Assembly (NCBI GenBank): GCA_937625935.1
Contig: OW569386.1
Span: 62,001 to 126,000, forward strand
Source: Tetramitus jugosus
Lineage: Eukaryota; Heterolobosea; Eutetramitea; Acrasida; Vahlkampfiidae
Length of the DNA stretch: 64,000 bases
Direction: 5' to 3'
Position numbers and translations under genes: made by a program. Positions 8,961-17,919 of the stretch are shown one piece after another (positions within the stretch are counted from its first letter, which is position 1; each line of letters begins with the position of its first letter). The notes beneath the pieces are model-generated. The model saw only the letters and a program-made list of their open reading frames with translations, did no database searches and was not told the origin of the DNA.

Positions 8961-10970
8961 ATGACTGAAAAGACAATCAACGAAGTAGATAGACCATTAT
9001 CTACAATGGCTTCAAGTGATATACAAGTAAAATGTGAAGACCCAACTCCTCAATCTTTCAGCGATATCAACCACCCTAATTTTGTGCCCACTCCCATGAC
9101 TCCTCTCGATCAAGTGCTGAAGAGGATGCAGAAGGATACCCCCCCATTTGCTGATTTCCTTGGTAATCCAAACCATTTTCCTCTCACCCCAACCCCAACA
9201 ATGCTCGAACAATCCGCAGAATCATCTCTATTCGACAGAGGTCCAATTCAGAGTGAATTAGAAGCTGAAGCACAACGGGTGGATGATAATGAGCTTCATC
9301 GCTTAATTCAATCATTGCTGGAAGCAATCTCAGTGTATGAACGAGAGAATCCTTTGAACCAGGAAGTAAAAAATTTAATTGAGCAGTTAAGAACTCAAAT
9401 GGTTAATGCAGAAGATTCTCTAGTTTTATCCCGAGTTAACAGTCCCTGTGATTTGGACATTGAGAAAGAGGAACCTCGGAACAGTTCTGGTCTGGTTCGT
9501 GAACCTGATCGAACCGATACATTGGATGAATTGAGAAGAGAACAAATGCTACTAGAAATCAAAGTCAAGGATATGCTCGACAGACATAGAACTGGAGACA
9601 GTCAGAATGAAGAAGGCGAGAATAAATACATCCAGTCAACAAATGACTTGAATCCCCCGCAAGATTCAACTCATGTTCCAAAAGGAAATCGGATCTCTCT
9701 GATGATTGAACAACAACCGGAGCAAAAGTTGAAAGATAGCGTATTTTACAAAGAAAGTGTTCGAGAAATGATACCTCAAGTCATGTCCTCTCTGGATCGC
9801 GACTCCCTGGAGAAAGACTTTCCTATTCAACATAAAACGATTAGACAGGAAGAACAGAGAAGAATGTCGTTGGATCTGACATTGAGTGGCTATGATAAAT
9901 CTGGAGTTGATGTGTCAACCATCCAACTACTTCAAGATCGAGAAAGATGTGAATACATCAACACGATACTTAACGATCATTTTCCCTCTCTATACGAGTT
10001 GAAGAAAATGATATTAAATTGTGACATAGAGCTCCGGAGATATCTATCTGTGTTGAAAGATATCCTACCCACAGAACAGGAGGTAGATTATGCGGTTTGT
10101 TCTGTCTGTCACCTGAATCAAATTTCAGAACACTCGATGGGCTTATTTTTGGAGAAGGCAGAAACTAAAGCGGACCAATGGATGTTGATACTGCTCATGG
10201 AAGATGAAGCCACTCCCCATAAAGGGGCACCACAGGAAGCAATACCTATAACACAACAGGCGATCCGCCAAACAAAGCAACTTCGTCACCTTGTAGAAGC
10301 GTGGATCGGATATCACAGATTTCAGTGTCTGTATCCCCTGATTAAGGAACATATCACATGTCTCGAGGAGGCATGTATGGAAATGAAGAATAGTAAGAGT
10401 TTCTTCAAGTTTTTGGGAGTTGTGTTGGCCTTGATTAATTGCTTGTATTCCACTGGAGACAGAGAGCTCATATGGGGATTCCAAATCTCATGTCTGGGAA
10501 AATTGTTAGCAGTGAAGAACGGTGACGAATCAACCTGTCTATTGAACTATATTGACCAATTATGCTGTGAAAAGTATCCAGATTTAAAGGTGGACTCACT
10601 CTTATCTGAGTTGAGTCATGTTCCGAAAGCAGCCAATATTTCACTTGACCTACTTTCTCTCCAAATAGACGAAGTTCAGGACGATCTCCATCAACTAATT
10701 CAGTTCAGAAACGAACAGGTCTTGGAGTGCAACTTTCAGCTCTCCAAATCTTTATGTGCTGATGATAGTCTAAACGAAATGCAAGATCAGTTGGCCAAAG
10801 TTGAAGAGCGCTGGACAAATCTCCTGCAGAACATACGGAGTGTGAGAGAACTGTACTGCGAAAGGGAGTCGGACCAGATGAAAACTTTCCAATCAGTTTC
10901 GCAATTTCTTGCGTCCCTGCAAGCTGCGCACCACCAAAACTCGAGCTATCCATCAACAAATGGGGAATAA
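8961..10970 (+). CDS. Formin-like FH2-domain protein
   Basis: 669 residues from ATG 8961. Residues about 1-310 are acidic, Pro/Ser-containing and lack a poly-Pro FH1 segment. Residues about 320-620 match the FH2 core: a KDILPTEQEV helix, an ADQWMLILLM helix, then LEEACMEMKNSKSFFKFLGV and GFQISCLGKLL, equivalent to the lasso/knob/post layout of formins. FH2 dimers nucleate actin filaments and track barbed ends. The canonical GNYLN motif is changed to INCLYSTGD, and the lack of FH1 suggests weak profilin-actin delivery or a regulatory role. It starts about 180 bp after the transporter gene on the same strand. The Rho-type GBD of diaphanous formins is not evident. Confidence 0.8.
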   Translation: MTEKTINEVDRPLSTMASSDIQVKCEDPTPQSFSDINHPNFVPTPMTPLDQVLKRMQKDTPPFADFLGNPNHFPLTPTPTMLEQSAESSLFDRGPIQSELEAEAQRVDDNELHRLIQSLLEAISVYERENPLNQEVKNLIEQLRTQMVNAEDSLVLSRVNSPCDLDIEKEEPRNSSGLVREPDRTDTLDELRREQMLLEIKVKDMLDRHRTGDSQNEEGENKYIQSTNDLNPPQDSTHVPKGNRISLMIEQQPEQKLKDSVFYKESVREMIPQVMSSLDRDSLEKDFPIQHKTIRQEEQRRMSLDLTLSGYDKSGVDVSTIQLLQDRERCEYINTILNDHFPSLYELKKMILNCDIELRRYLSVLKDILPTEQEVDYAVCSVCHLNQISEHSMGLFLEKAETKADQWMLILLMEDEATPHKGAPQEAIPITQQAIRQTKQLRHLVEAWIGYHRFQCLYPLIKEHITCLEEACMEMKNSKSFFKFLGVVLALINCLYSTGDRELIWGFQISCLGKLLAVKNGDESTCLLNYIDQLCCEKYPDLKVDSLLSELSHVPKAANISLDLLSLQIDEVQDDLHQLIQFRNEQVLECNFQLSKSLCADDSLNEMQDQLAKVEERWTNLLQNIRSVRELYCERESDQMKTFQSVSQFLASLQAAHHQNSSYPSTNGE

Positions 10971-11044
10971 AAATTCACTGAATTCGTTGAACCAGTCAAC
11001 CTTCGACATCTCGCTGACGTATCTCATGAAACTTCTCGCATGTT

Positions 11045-11059
11045 ACAAGGGGAGAATTG
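11045..11059 (+). promoter_or_regulatory. Duplicated upstream element, copy 1
   Basis: ACAAGGGGAGAATTG lies 119 bp before the ATG of the first glycine-rich gene. The identical 15-mer lies 128 bp before the second, and a downstream GCAGC is also shared. It is a candidate transcription-factor site or a duplication relic. Confidence 0.5.
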
Positions 11060-11163
11060 GCTTGCGCAGCAAAACCCATCAGCTTTTAACGCGACACCCA
11101 ACCGCCAAAACTCTGCCAAAACATCAAAACAAACAAAACCAAAAACATCTGTATTTTTTAATA

Positions 11164-11838
11164 ATGAGAGCTACCATTATTCTTGCTGTTCTTGTGATCT
11201 TGGCTATCGCATCCCTTGCAACTGCTTACTCTCCAAGAGGACGCAACGTTCCACAGAGAAAGTACCGTGTCAACAGTGATAGAAGCATGCCACATCCTGT
11301 CAGAAGACCATTGGCTGACTTGTCAATCAGGAGACCAGACTGGACCACTACTTATCCAACTTTCCCAACAAGACAACCAGTCTTGTTCAGCGACAAGATG
11401 GTCTACGGCCCAGCTCCAAGATACAACAGAAGACAACCTGTTTACTTGAGCGACAGAACTCTTCCATACAACCCAATCTATACCACCTATCCAATCAGAA
11501 GACAAGACTTGTTGAGCGACTCTGAACTCTTGATCATCAGAAAGGACAGATTCGGCAACATTGTTGGAAGAAATATTGTTCACAATGATGAAGAAGAACA
11601 ATGGGGTGTCAGTGGTAACATTGGCTCTGGTGGTCAATGGAACGCTGGTGGATCTTACACTGGAAGAGTTGGCAACGGTGACTTGAAGGTTGGAGGAAAT
11701 GTTGGCAACGGTGGAAACTGGGGTGTCAATGCTGGATACTCTGGCAAGATTGGAAACTCTGGATCCTACAATGTCGGTGGCAACTACAACCGTGGTGGAA
11801 ACTGGGGAGTTGGTGCTAGCGCCTCTTTCAGATTCTAA
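11164..11838 (+). CDS. Secreted glycine-rich repeat protein, copy 1
   Basis: 224 residues from ATG 11164. A clear signal peptide (about residues 1-20, MRAT followed by a Leu/Val/Ile/Ala core ending ATAYS) is followed by a basic region. That region holds repeated [RK]QPVxxSD[KR]-like motifs with dibasic pairs that could be processing sites. The C-terminal ~90 residues are Gly/Asn/Ser-rich with two 27-28-residue repeats (11638-11718 and 11719-11802), each starting WN/WG and carrying GNVGNGGN- or GNYNRGGN-like turns. The tail is WGVGASASFRF. The alternating Gly/aromatic pattern looks beta-rich and is reminiscent of attacin-type glycine-rich defence proteins, but homology is not shown. The next gene downstream is its paralogue. 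Confidence 0.85.
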   Translation: MRATIILAVLVILAIASLATAYSPRGRNVPQRKYRVNSDRSMPHPVRRPLADLSIRRPDWTTTYPTFPTRQPVLFSDKMVYGPAPRYNRRQPVYLSDRTLPYNPIYTTYPIRRQDLLSDSELLIIRKDRFGNIVGRNIVHNDEEEQWGVSGNIGSGGQWNAGGSYTGRVGNGDLKVGGNVGNGGNWGVNAGYSGKIGNSGSYNVGGNYNRGGNWGVGASASFRF

Positions 11839-12040
11839 ATTGTGTCAAATGTTTGTCGTATTTTGAATAAACAAAGATACAACATGTCTCGCCAAAAGGT
11901 GTGCCTTTTTATTGTTCTCTGCAGTACGCAATAGTAAGTGAAGCTCATGTCGCCAGAAACTTTCTCAAGTCTCCAACAAACGATGGAGAAGGGCTTCTAA
12001 CAATGGGTCCTTGGAGTCTCTGAGATGGGAGAGCACAACT

Positions 12041-12060
12041 CAATCATGTGAACATGATTG
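12041..12060. repeat. Short perfect inverted repeat
   Basis: CAATCATG and CATGATTG flank a 4-nt TGAA loop in the spacer between the two secreted paralogues. It could form a small hairpin in DNA or RNA. Confidence 0.6.
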
Positions 12061-12478
12061 GGCTCAGACATCTTCGTTCACAATGCGGATGGCTGAGATT
12101 GTGATGGTTTGGTGCATAGTATTGCTTCAAGTCAAAGTGACGTGCTTAGTGGATTCAGCCTGTTCTGATTACAGTCTGAATTCCTTCATGAAGCAGACAG
12201 CTATCATCTTCTCCAGGATTAGTCATCTTTAAAAAGAGTAATTGTACACTCATTGCAAAACAAATCCTTCCCAATATCTCCTTCAGTCACTCCTGTCTCT
12301 TCCCAATGAAGAATAACAACCAGATCTGGTTCTGTAAGGCTGGGTGGGGCGAATTCTGAGCTAGAACCCTATCAACTAACGGAGAATAAACAAAGCTCAA
12401 TCATTGGATTCTGGTCAGTCAACCTGCACTGCTTGTCATCGTCTTGTTCAAAAGTTTTTGGAAGCTTGGGGTGGTCTC

Positions 12479-12493
12479 ACAAGGGGAGAATTG
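12479..12493 (+). promoter_or_regulatory. Duplicated upstream element, copy 2
   Basis: The same ACAAGGGGAGAATTG as at 11045-11059, 128 bp before ATG 12607. A TTTAAAAG box follows about 30 bp downstream and may act as a TATA-like element. Confidence 0.5.
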
Positions 12494-12606
12494 TCGAGCA
12501 GCGGGGACCCCACAAACATTTAAAAGTCGAACCAACTGACCCAAACATTCTGAAAAACATCTCAACTAAAACATAACCCAAAACCCTTGTACTTTACTCC
12601 TACACG

Positions 12607-13407
12607 ATGAGAGCTACTGTCATTCTCGCTGTTCTTGTAATCTTGGCTATCGCATCCCTTGCAACTGCTTACTCTCCAAGAGGACGTTATGCTCCACAAA
12701 GAAAGTACCGTGTCAACAGTGACAAGATGCCATACTTTGATGAACCAGATTGCATCTCTAAGCCACCTTCATTCAGAAAGCCAATCATCTTCAGTGATAG
12801 AATGATCCTCAATCCAAACTATCCAAGATCCAGAATCGCAAGAAGACAACCAGCCTTGTTGAGTGATAAGATGGTCTACAGCCCAGCTCCAAGATACAAC
12901 AGAAGACAACCTGTCTACTTGAGCGACAGAACTCTTCCATACAACCCAATCTACACCACTTATCCAATCAGAACTCTACCATACTTGTTGAGTGACTCTG
13001 AATTGATTGCACCAGTTGAATGGGAAGGTAGAAGAATTGGCAACAGATACAGATACATGACTCACGATGATGAAGAAGATGAAGAAGAGAAATGGGGTGT
13101 CAGTGGAAATGTTGGATCTGGTGGATGGAGTGCAGGTGGATCCTACTCTGGAAAGGTTGGCAACGGTAAGGCCAGCGTTAGTGGAAACGTTTCCAAGGGA
13201 GGAAACTGGGGTGCCAGTGGATCTTACTCTGGAAAGGTTGGTAATGGTAACTTGAGTGTTGGTGGCAACGTCTCCAAGGGTGGAAACTGGGGTGCCAATG
13301 CTGGATACTCTGGCAACATTGGTAAGTCTGGATCTTACAGTGTTGGTGGTAATGTTTCCAAGGGAGGAAACTGGGGAGTTGGTGCTAGCGCCTCTTTCAG
13401 ATTCTAA
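12607..13407 (+). CDS. Secreted glycine-rich repeat protein, copy 2
   Basis: 266 residues, paralogue of the upstream gene. The signal peptide differs by a single conservative change (Ile/Val) and the YSPRGR and RKYRVNSD segments are kept. The basic middle has more [RK][RK]xP...SD[KR] units, including RRQPALLSDK and RRQPVYLSDR, and an acidic HDDEEDEEE stretch. Then come three repeats at 13126-13206, 13207-13287 and 13288-13371 (27, 27 and 28 residues) of the form WGAxGxYSGKVGNG...GNVSKGGN. The tail WGVGASASFRF is identical to copy 1. Copy 2 has one repeat more, so unit number changes by 81-bp steps. The 3' UTR start (TTGTGTCAA, then GAATAAAC) is also conserved, as expected for a recent duplication. 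Confidence 0.85.
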   Translation: MRATVILAVLVILAIASLATAYSPRGRYAPQRKYRVNSDKMPYFDEPDCISKPPSFRKPIIFSDRMILNPNYPRSRIARRQPALLSDKMVYSPAPRYNRRQPVYLSDRTLPYNPIYTTYPIRTLPYLLSDSELIAPVEWEGRRIGNRYRYMTHDDEEDEEEKWGVSGNVGSGGWSAGGSYSGKVGNGKASVSGNVSKGGNWGASGSYSGKVGNGNLSVGGNVSKGGNWGANAGYSGNIGKSGSYSVGGNVSKGGNWGVGASASFRF

Positions 13408-13427
13408 ATTGTGTCAAGTCGTGTTTG

Positions 13428-13433
13428 AATAAA
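13428..13433 (+). terminator. Poly(A) signal of glycine-rich copy 2
   Basis: AATAAA 20 nt after the stop of the second glycine-rich gene. The equivalent in copy 1 is at 11866-11871, in the same GAATAAAC context. Confidence 0.6.
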
Positions 13434-13633
13434 CGAAAATACAACTTTTCATACCCAATCACGCACCTTGTTTGTTGTCACAAAAATATTTTGAGGACTG
13501 TAGATTTTTGGCAGTTGGCGTCATCGTGAGGTTTTTTTTAGAACATGTTCAGATTGTACAGTTCAAGAGATGGCCAGATAAAAGCTGAAAGATCTTGCCC
13601 AAACAAAACCAACGAATCATAGCAAATAACAAC

Positions 13634-13837
13634 ATGCAAAGAAAGGGAAGAGTGGGTGGTGCACAAACTAACAAAACAAGAGATCGAGGCAGATGTCGAA
13701 AGAAGAACTGCTCCTGGTGCCATTCAAAACCAGCAACCAAGAGCGCCTGTAAAATCAAAGGCGAAAAGAACAAGGGTTTCTTGAGACAAAATATTCGTGA
13801 TATCGCAAGATTTGACCTTGACTTTTGCTTGGACTAA
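13634..13837 (+). CDS. Small basic Cys-rich protein (candidate)
   Basis: 67 residues from ATG 13634 (leader AACAACATG, as at other genes here) to TAA 13837. Strongly basic N-terminal half with a cysteine cluster (CRKKNCSWCHS, then a Cys after 9 residues) that could bind zinc. The C-terminus is a short helix. It might be a nucleic-acid-binding peptide. Small size and lack of a known family keep this tentative; a chance frame is possible. Confidence 0.4.
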   Translation: MQRKGRVGGAQTNKTRDRGRCRKKNCSWCHSKPATKSACKIKGEKNKGFLRQNIRDIARFDLDFCLD

Positions 13838-14201
13838 AGTCAGTGAGCTCCTGACTAAAAATTTTTTCAATCGGAACATCTTTAATGCTGTGTGGCCTGT
13901 AGGATCAGATCTATTCTCTCTACGGTGCTTGTGCTGTTCGTTTACTATTTTCGTTGCTGTAGTCTCCAGAAGGAAAAACCTCAACAATGGGCCATCGTTA
14001 TGAAACCATGGCATCTCATAAAATTACCTCGCTTTCTGAAACTCTCATTTGAGTCTCTTAATGATGTTTGCGTCACTGTTTTTAACTTAACGCCATCGAT
14101 CTGGTTGGTTTTGTTGGTATTCCCACCATTCCCGCGCCATCGGTCCGAACTTGCTCCATTGAACATGAATCTTCGCACAACCTGAAAGCCAAACAAAATC
14201 A
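13838..14201. other. Intergenic, upstream of ASCC1
   Basis: 364 bp with no supported gene on either strand. It is taken as 3' flank of the small Cys-rich frame and promoter of the ASCC1 gene. Confidence 0.5.
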
Positions 14202-15710
14202 ATGTTCAAACTCGCACAACTACAAAAGCCAATCATCACAACAACCACAACAGTCATCATCAGACAAAGAACCAACAACGTCATATTCTTCACCTACCAT
14301 CAACAACTCTTACACAACATCATGAATCACATTTCACTCATCAACGTTGGCAACAAGACCTATCGCAAACACAATCACAACAACCTTAACAACAACCTTA
14401 ACAAGAACCGTAACAACAATTGCAATCATGATCAAACAACAGAAGTAGATGAAGAGAATAAAAACTATGAAGATGAACCATACTTGACATGCACAATCAT
14501 GGACTCTCGAAGCACTTTCCTATCATCATCATCATCATCATCATCAATGGTTGCTACTGCAGCTGAGACTGATGATGATCAATATGATGATAATGATACT
14601 ACTCAACAGAGTGAAATTACCACTGTTACCACAACTACAACTACTTCTACTACTGCTGCAGTTTCTGCTAGTGATAAGAATAATGATAGTAGTGTCAGTG
14701 AATTCAAGTTCAAGGATTCTATCGAAGTCGATTCATCCATGGTTCGTCATCTCATTGGCTACAAGTATCAAACAATCAACTCGATTATGAAAAAGTCCAA
14801 TACTCGAATCACTGTATCATCATCTGCTGCACCATCTATGAATACGAATACTACTAATAACAACAATCAACAACATCAACATCAACAACATCATAGAAAG
14901 AGACATCATGTGAAGGAACCCGTGTGGATTCATGCCAATGAGTTGAGTGATATCGAATTGGCAAAGAATGAAATACTTCAATTGATTGAAAGCAAGTTAC
15001 CATTCACTCATTTTCTGAGTTTGCATCTAGTGAATGATCCAACAGTGCACTCCAAGCTCTCTCAGTTCTTTGATGACTTGAAGGTGACTTTTCCATCGAT
15101 TCACAGCACAGTGTACATTTCTCCCAGTCGATTCCACTTTACGATACAAATGCTTCGATTGTCCAATCAGGACAAGATTGATCAGATGAAACAATTGTTG
15201 AATGATGAGATTCAACCCATTATCAATGAACTGTTTTCGAACAATGGTTTTGGTAGTAGTGGTATTGATGCAGTGGAGTTTGATCGATTGGACACGTTTA
15301 GAGACAGACAACACACAAAGTTGTCTCATACGTCTGTTGTGTTCCTTAAGCCAAAGACCAATACAACGTACGATCGTATCATGGAGATGGGCAACAGAAT
15401 CAAGTCTGTCCTGTTAAAGTACAAGTTGATCAATCAAAAGGAATCTCAAGAGTCATTGGTGTTGCACGCCACGGTCATGAACGCAAAGTATGGCAATATC
15501 AAGGGATTTGATGCCGAACAGTTGTTGAACCAGTTTGGAACAATGACTGCTCTCGAATCCAAACTTGGTAACGACTTTAAGGTTCCTCTCACAACTCTAG
15601 AACTGTCAAAGCTCGTACCAAGCAAGACAGATGTGCGAGTCAATGGATTCTATGCAGCGGAAGCAATCATCCAATTCCCTCCACAGCAACAGCAACAGCA
15701 ACAGCAATAA
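14202..15710 (+). CDS. ASCC1: ASCC1-like protein: KH domain plus 2H phosphoesterase domain
   Basis: 502 residues from the first ATG. Homology seems to begin at the second Met (residue 41, ATG 14322), where LINVGNKTYRK mirrors the conserved start of animal ASCC1, so 14322 may be the true start. Residues about 172-206 form a KH domain with the GxxG loop GYKY (186-189). Residues about 265-492 form the AKAP7/ASCC1 2H phosphoesterase-like domain with both HxT motifs: HFT at 312-314 and HATVMN at 422-427. ASCC1 is part of the ASC-1 coactivator complex, which works with ALKBH3/ASCC3 in alkylation repair and ribosome quality control. Long Ser, Thr, Asn and Gln runs are inserted between the domains, and a Gln run closes the protein. 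Confidence 0.85.
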   Translation: MFKLAQLQKPIITTTTTVIIRQRTNNVIFFTYHQQLLHNIMNHISLINVGNKTYRKHNHNNLNNNLNKNRNNNCNHDQTTEVDEENKNYEDEPYLTCTIMDSRSTFLSSSSSSSSMVATAAETDDDQYDDNDTTQQSEITTVTTTTTTSTTAAVSASDKNNDSSVSEFKFKDSIEVDSSMVRHLIGYKYQTINSIMKKSNTRITVSSSAAPSMNTNTTNNNNQQHQHQQHHRKRHHVKEPVWIHANELSDIELAKNEILQLIESKLPFTHFLSLHLVNDPTVHSKLSQFFDDLKVTFPSIHSTVYISPSRFHFTIQMLRLSNQDKIDQMKQLLNDEIQPIINELFSNNGFGSSGIDAVEFDRLDTFRDRQHTKLSHTSVVFLKPKTNTTYDRIMEMGNRIKSVLLKYKLINQKESQESLVLHATVMNAKYGNIKGFDAEQLLNQFGTMTALESKLGNDFKVPLTTLELSKLVPSKTDVRVNGFYAAEAIIQFPPQQQQQQQQ

Positions 15711-15768
15711 AACGGTGCAAGGCACTTTTCGTTTTTCTAATTGGATTGAATGCGCACTTTATTATTGA

Positions 15769-17082
15769 TTAAGCAGACCTCCATCCATCATCAGTTTCGT
15801 CATCATCACGAATAACAGCACTGCTGTTCTTTGCATTTCGCACAACATATCTCTCCTCACCCATCACATCACTGTAGTCTTGTTCATCACTGTCTGAACC
15901 TCCACTCTCCTTTTGCTGCTGCTCTTGTTGTTTCTGATTTGTCAAATAGTGTTGTCTCTGTTTCTCATAATGCCCTTTCATCAAATTACCAAACATACTG
16001 AGTGAGAACATGAAGAGAAATCCACAGATGACCATGTACACGAACAGTACTGTCATGCGCTTGGACGAAGAGAATCGATTTGCCATGTCACGATAGGTTC
16101 GATCATGATGCATCTGATGTCTCCTATGTTGCTGTTCATAAAAACTGCCACCACCACTACTACCACCACTACTATTGGTTGAAGTGAATGGATCATCATA
16201 CTGATAATCATAGCGATGATCATGTGGATTATGATAGGGTGATGAATATTGTTGTCTATATTGATAATAGTAGTAGGATGAATCATGAGAATCTTGATTA
16301 AAATCTCTGAATCTCTGTTGTTGTTGTTGTTGTTGCTGCTGTTGTTGTTTGAACACTTCACTCATACTGTACATGCGCTTGATCATGAGATGAATGAGTG
16401 GATTGGGATGAAATCGCTTGGATTGTTGTTGTTGATGTTGTTGATGTTGACCATTGTGTTTCATCTCATTCTGATATCGATAGAATGCCTCGGCTTGTTC
16501 TCTTCTCAATCGATCTCTCATTTCACTGAATGGATCTCTGCCCATGCCACTACTACTACTACTATAATAACGATTATTATTGCTGTTGTTGTTGTTGTGA
16601 TTACTTTGATTTGGATGTTGTTGGTAATAGTAATAATAGTATTGTTGCTGCTGTTGTTGTTGAGCATGAGTGTATGCTGAATGATATGAAGCACCACTAC
16701 CACCACCACCACCACCACTACTCGATGCAGTGGCAGTCGTGAACGTGCTCTTGTTCTGAATGGCGTCATATGCATTGTTGATCTCTGCCATCTTCTTCTT
16801 TGCTTCCGGTGATGGATTCAAGTCTGGATGATATTTTTGACATAGTTTGTAGTAACGTTTTTTGATCTCTTGTTTGGAATCGGTGGGTGATGCACCCAGT
16901 ACGGCATATGGATTTAACGCGTGTGGTTGTTGTTGTTGATAGTGTCCATGAAAACTTCGACTACTGCTGCCATGATTGTTGTTGCAAATGTTAATCAAAT
17001 GCTTGAACAAGAGTGATGATCGTGTTGTTATTGCTGTATTTTGTTGTTGTTGGAAGAATGGACTCCGCTTCAGCATGATCAT
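15769..17082 (-). CDS. Mitochondrial DnaJ (Hsp40) protein with one membrane helix
   Basis: 437 residues from ATG 17082; the frame upstream is open but has no ATG. The N-terminus (MIMLKRSPF, then basic and Ser/Thr-rich) fits a mitochondrial presequence. A J domain follows at about residues 57-115, with NPYAVLGASPT and the essential HPD in KYHPDLNP; J domains stimulate Hsp70 ATPase. A long Gln/Tyr/Asn/His-rich linker follows. One hydrophobic segment near residues 345-365 (TVLFVYMVICGFLFMFS) probably spans the inner membrane, with a charged acidic tail after it. No Cys-rich or substrate domain is seen, so this is a class C J-protein. It converges on ASCC1 with a 58-bp gap. Confidence 0.85.
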   Translation of the reverse strand: MIMLKRSPFFQQQQNTAITTRSSLLFKHLINICNNNHGSSSRSFHGHYQQQQPHALNPYAVLGASPTDSKQEIKKRYYKLCQKYHPDLNPSPEAKKKMAEINNAYDAIQNKSTFTTATASSSGGGGGGSGASYHSAYTHAQQQQQQQYYYYYYQQHPNQSNHNNNNSNNNRYYSSSSSGMGRDPFSEMRDRLRREQAEAFYRYQNEMKHNGQHQQHQQQQSKRFHPNPLIHLMIKRMYSMSEVFKQQQQQQQQQQQRFRDFNQDSHDSSYYYYQYRQQYSSPYHNPHDHRYDYQYDDPFTSTNSSGGSSGGGSFYEQQHRRHQMHHDRTYRDMANRFSSSKRMTVLFVYMVICGFLFMFSLSMFGNLMKGHYEKQRQHYLTNQKQQEQQQKESGGSDSDEQDYSDVMGEERYVVRNAKNSSAVIRDDDETDDGWRSA

Positions 17083-17215
17083 CTTTGATTCAAATTGTTG
17101 TGTTGCTTCTTTTTGTTTGCACACAACGCGCTGACGGGACGATAAAAAATAGAAAAAAAGGATAAACAAGAATGGATGCAAATGAGTTTAAAGGCGTAAA
17201 ATAGGTTTATAGCAT

Positions 17216-17538
17216 TTAGTTAGCGACATCCTTGATGATCTTGTTGCTCAAGCAGAACTCGTTCATGGCGTTGTCAGCCTTGCCGTCGTATCTGACCTTT
17301 CCGCAGAAAGCAACGGTGTGATATTCACCAGTGAAAAGTCCGTTTTCGTCAACCTTACCAATGTTAATTTGGACGGAAGCGTGGTCCTTAGCGGTAATCA
17401 AATTGCTGGTAGCGGTACTATAATTGTGAAGGTGTAAGTTTAAAGTTCAATGTTATTGACAATACAGTTAGTTGAAGAGGACACTCACCATTTTCTTGGG
17501 ATGTACAAGTCTACGTTAACACCTTCGTCGTTAATCAT
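17216..17538 (-). CDS. RPS21: Ribosomal protein eS21, two coding exons
   Basis: Exons 17489-17538 and 17216-17417 join across a 71-nt intron (GTGAGT donor, TATAG acceptor), giving 83 residues. The start MINDEGVNVDLYIPRKCTA matches the eS21 family N-terminus (M-x-N-x-x-G-x-x-V-D-L-Y-x-P-R-K-C). The AKDHASVQINIG segment and FxGxYxTxAxCG-type strand follow. It is a small-subunit ribosomal protein at the mRNA exit side. The intron splits the Cys codon of PRKC. A likely 5'-UTR intron lies just upstream (17543-17646: GTAAG donor, ACATATAG acceptor), a common arrangement for ribosomal protein genes. Confidence 0.93.
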
Positions 17539-17919
17539 CTTTCTATATGTGTGGTTTTGGCAGAATGGTAATTTGTTTTTTTTCTTTTTGGTTTTTTCAA
17601 ATTTTTTCTCGTCATACTCAGTTGACTGAAGGTTCAACGAACTTACAATAAACTCTCCGACACCAAATGATCTTGGTGATCATCGTTCATGTGGAGGCAC
17701 TATCAACTTACGCTAAAGCCGTGAAGTACTACTAGTACTCTCCTCGATCAATCCCCCAAGAAAGAAAAAAATTGTTGTTGTTGTTTTATGTTTGGATTTT
17801 ATTATTGGTTACACAATCTCCTCGACATCTCTCTTCGTGCACACGTGGCAAAATGAAGAGAAAAAAAATGAGATCTTCTTTGCTCATTCACAAGCAATCA
17901 TGAGAGAGGGTTTTCTCAT
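17539..17919. other. Promoter and 5' UTR region of eS21
   Basis: 381 bp with no coding gene. On the minus strand GTAAGTTCG (from 17646) and CACACATATAG (to 17543) look like the ends of a 104-nt 5'-UTR intron. A 7-bp inverted repeat AGTACTA-C-TAGTACT lies at 17725-17739. Confidence 0.45.

Larger units (their letters stand above)
11839..12606. other. Spacer between the glycine-rich paralogues
   Basis: 768 bp with no convincing gene. It holds the copy-1 poly(A) signal (AATAAA 11866-11871), a perfect 8-bp inverted repeat CAATCATG-TGAA-CATGATTG at 12041-12060, and the copy-2 promoter element. A short plus frame at 12011-12232 begins without ATG and is not supported. Confidence 0.6.

Noticed and set aside
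12011-12232. 73-codon plus frame between the secreted paralogues
   Set aside because: No ATG at its start and no protein-like pattern; the intervening sequence is a spacer.
11164-13407. Naming the glycine-rich pair as attacins
   Set aside because: Resemblance is in composition and layout only; I cannot show homology without a profile search.
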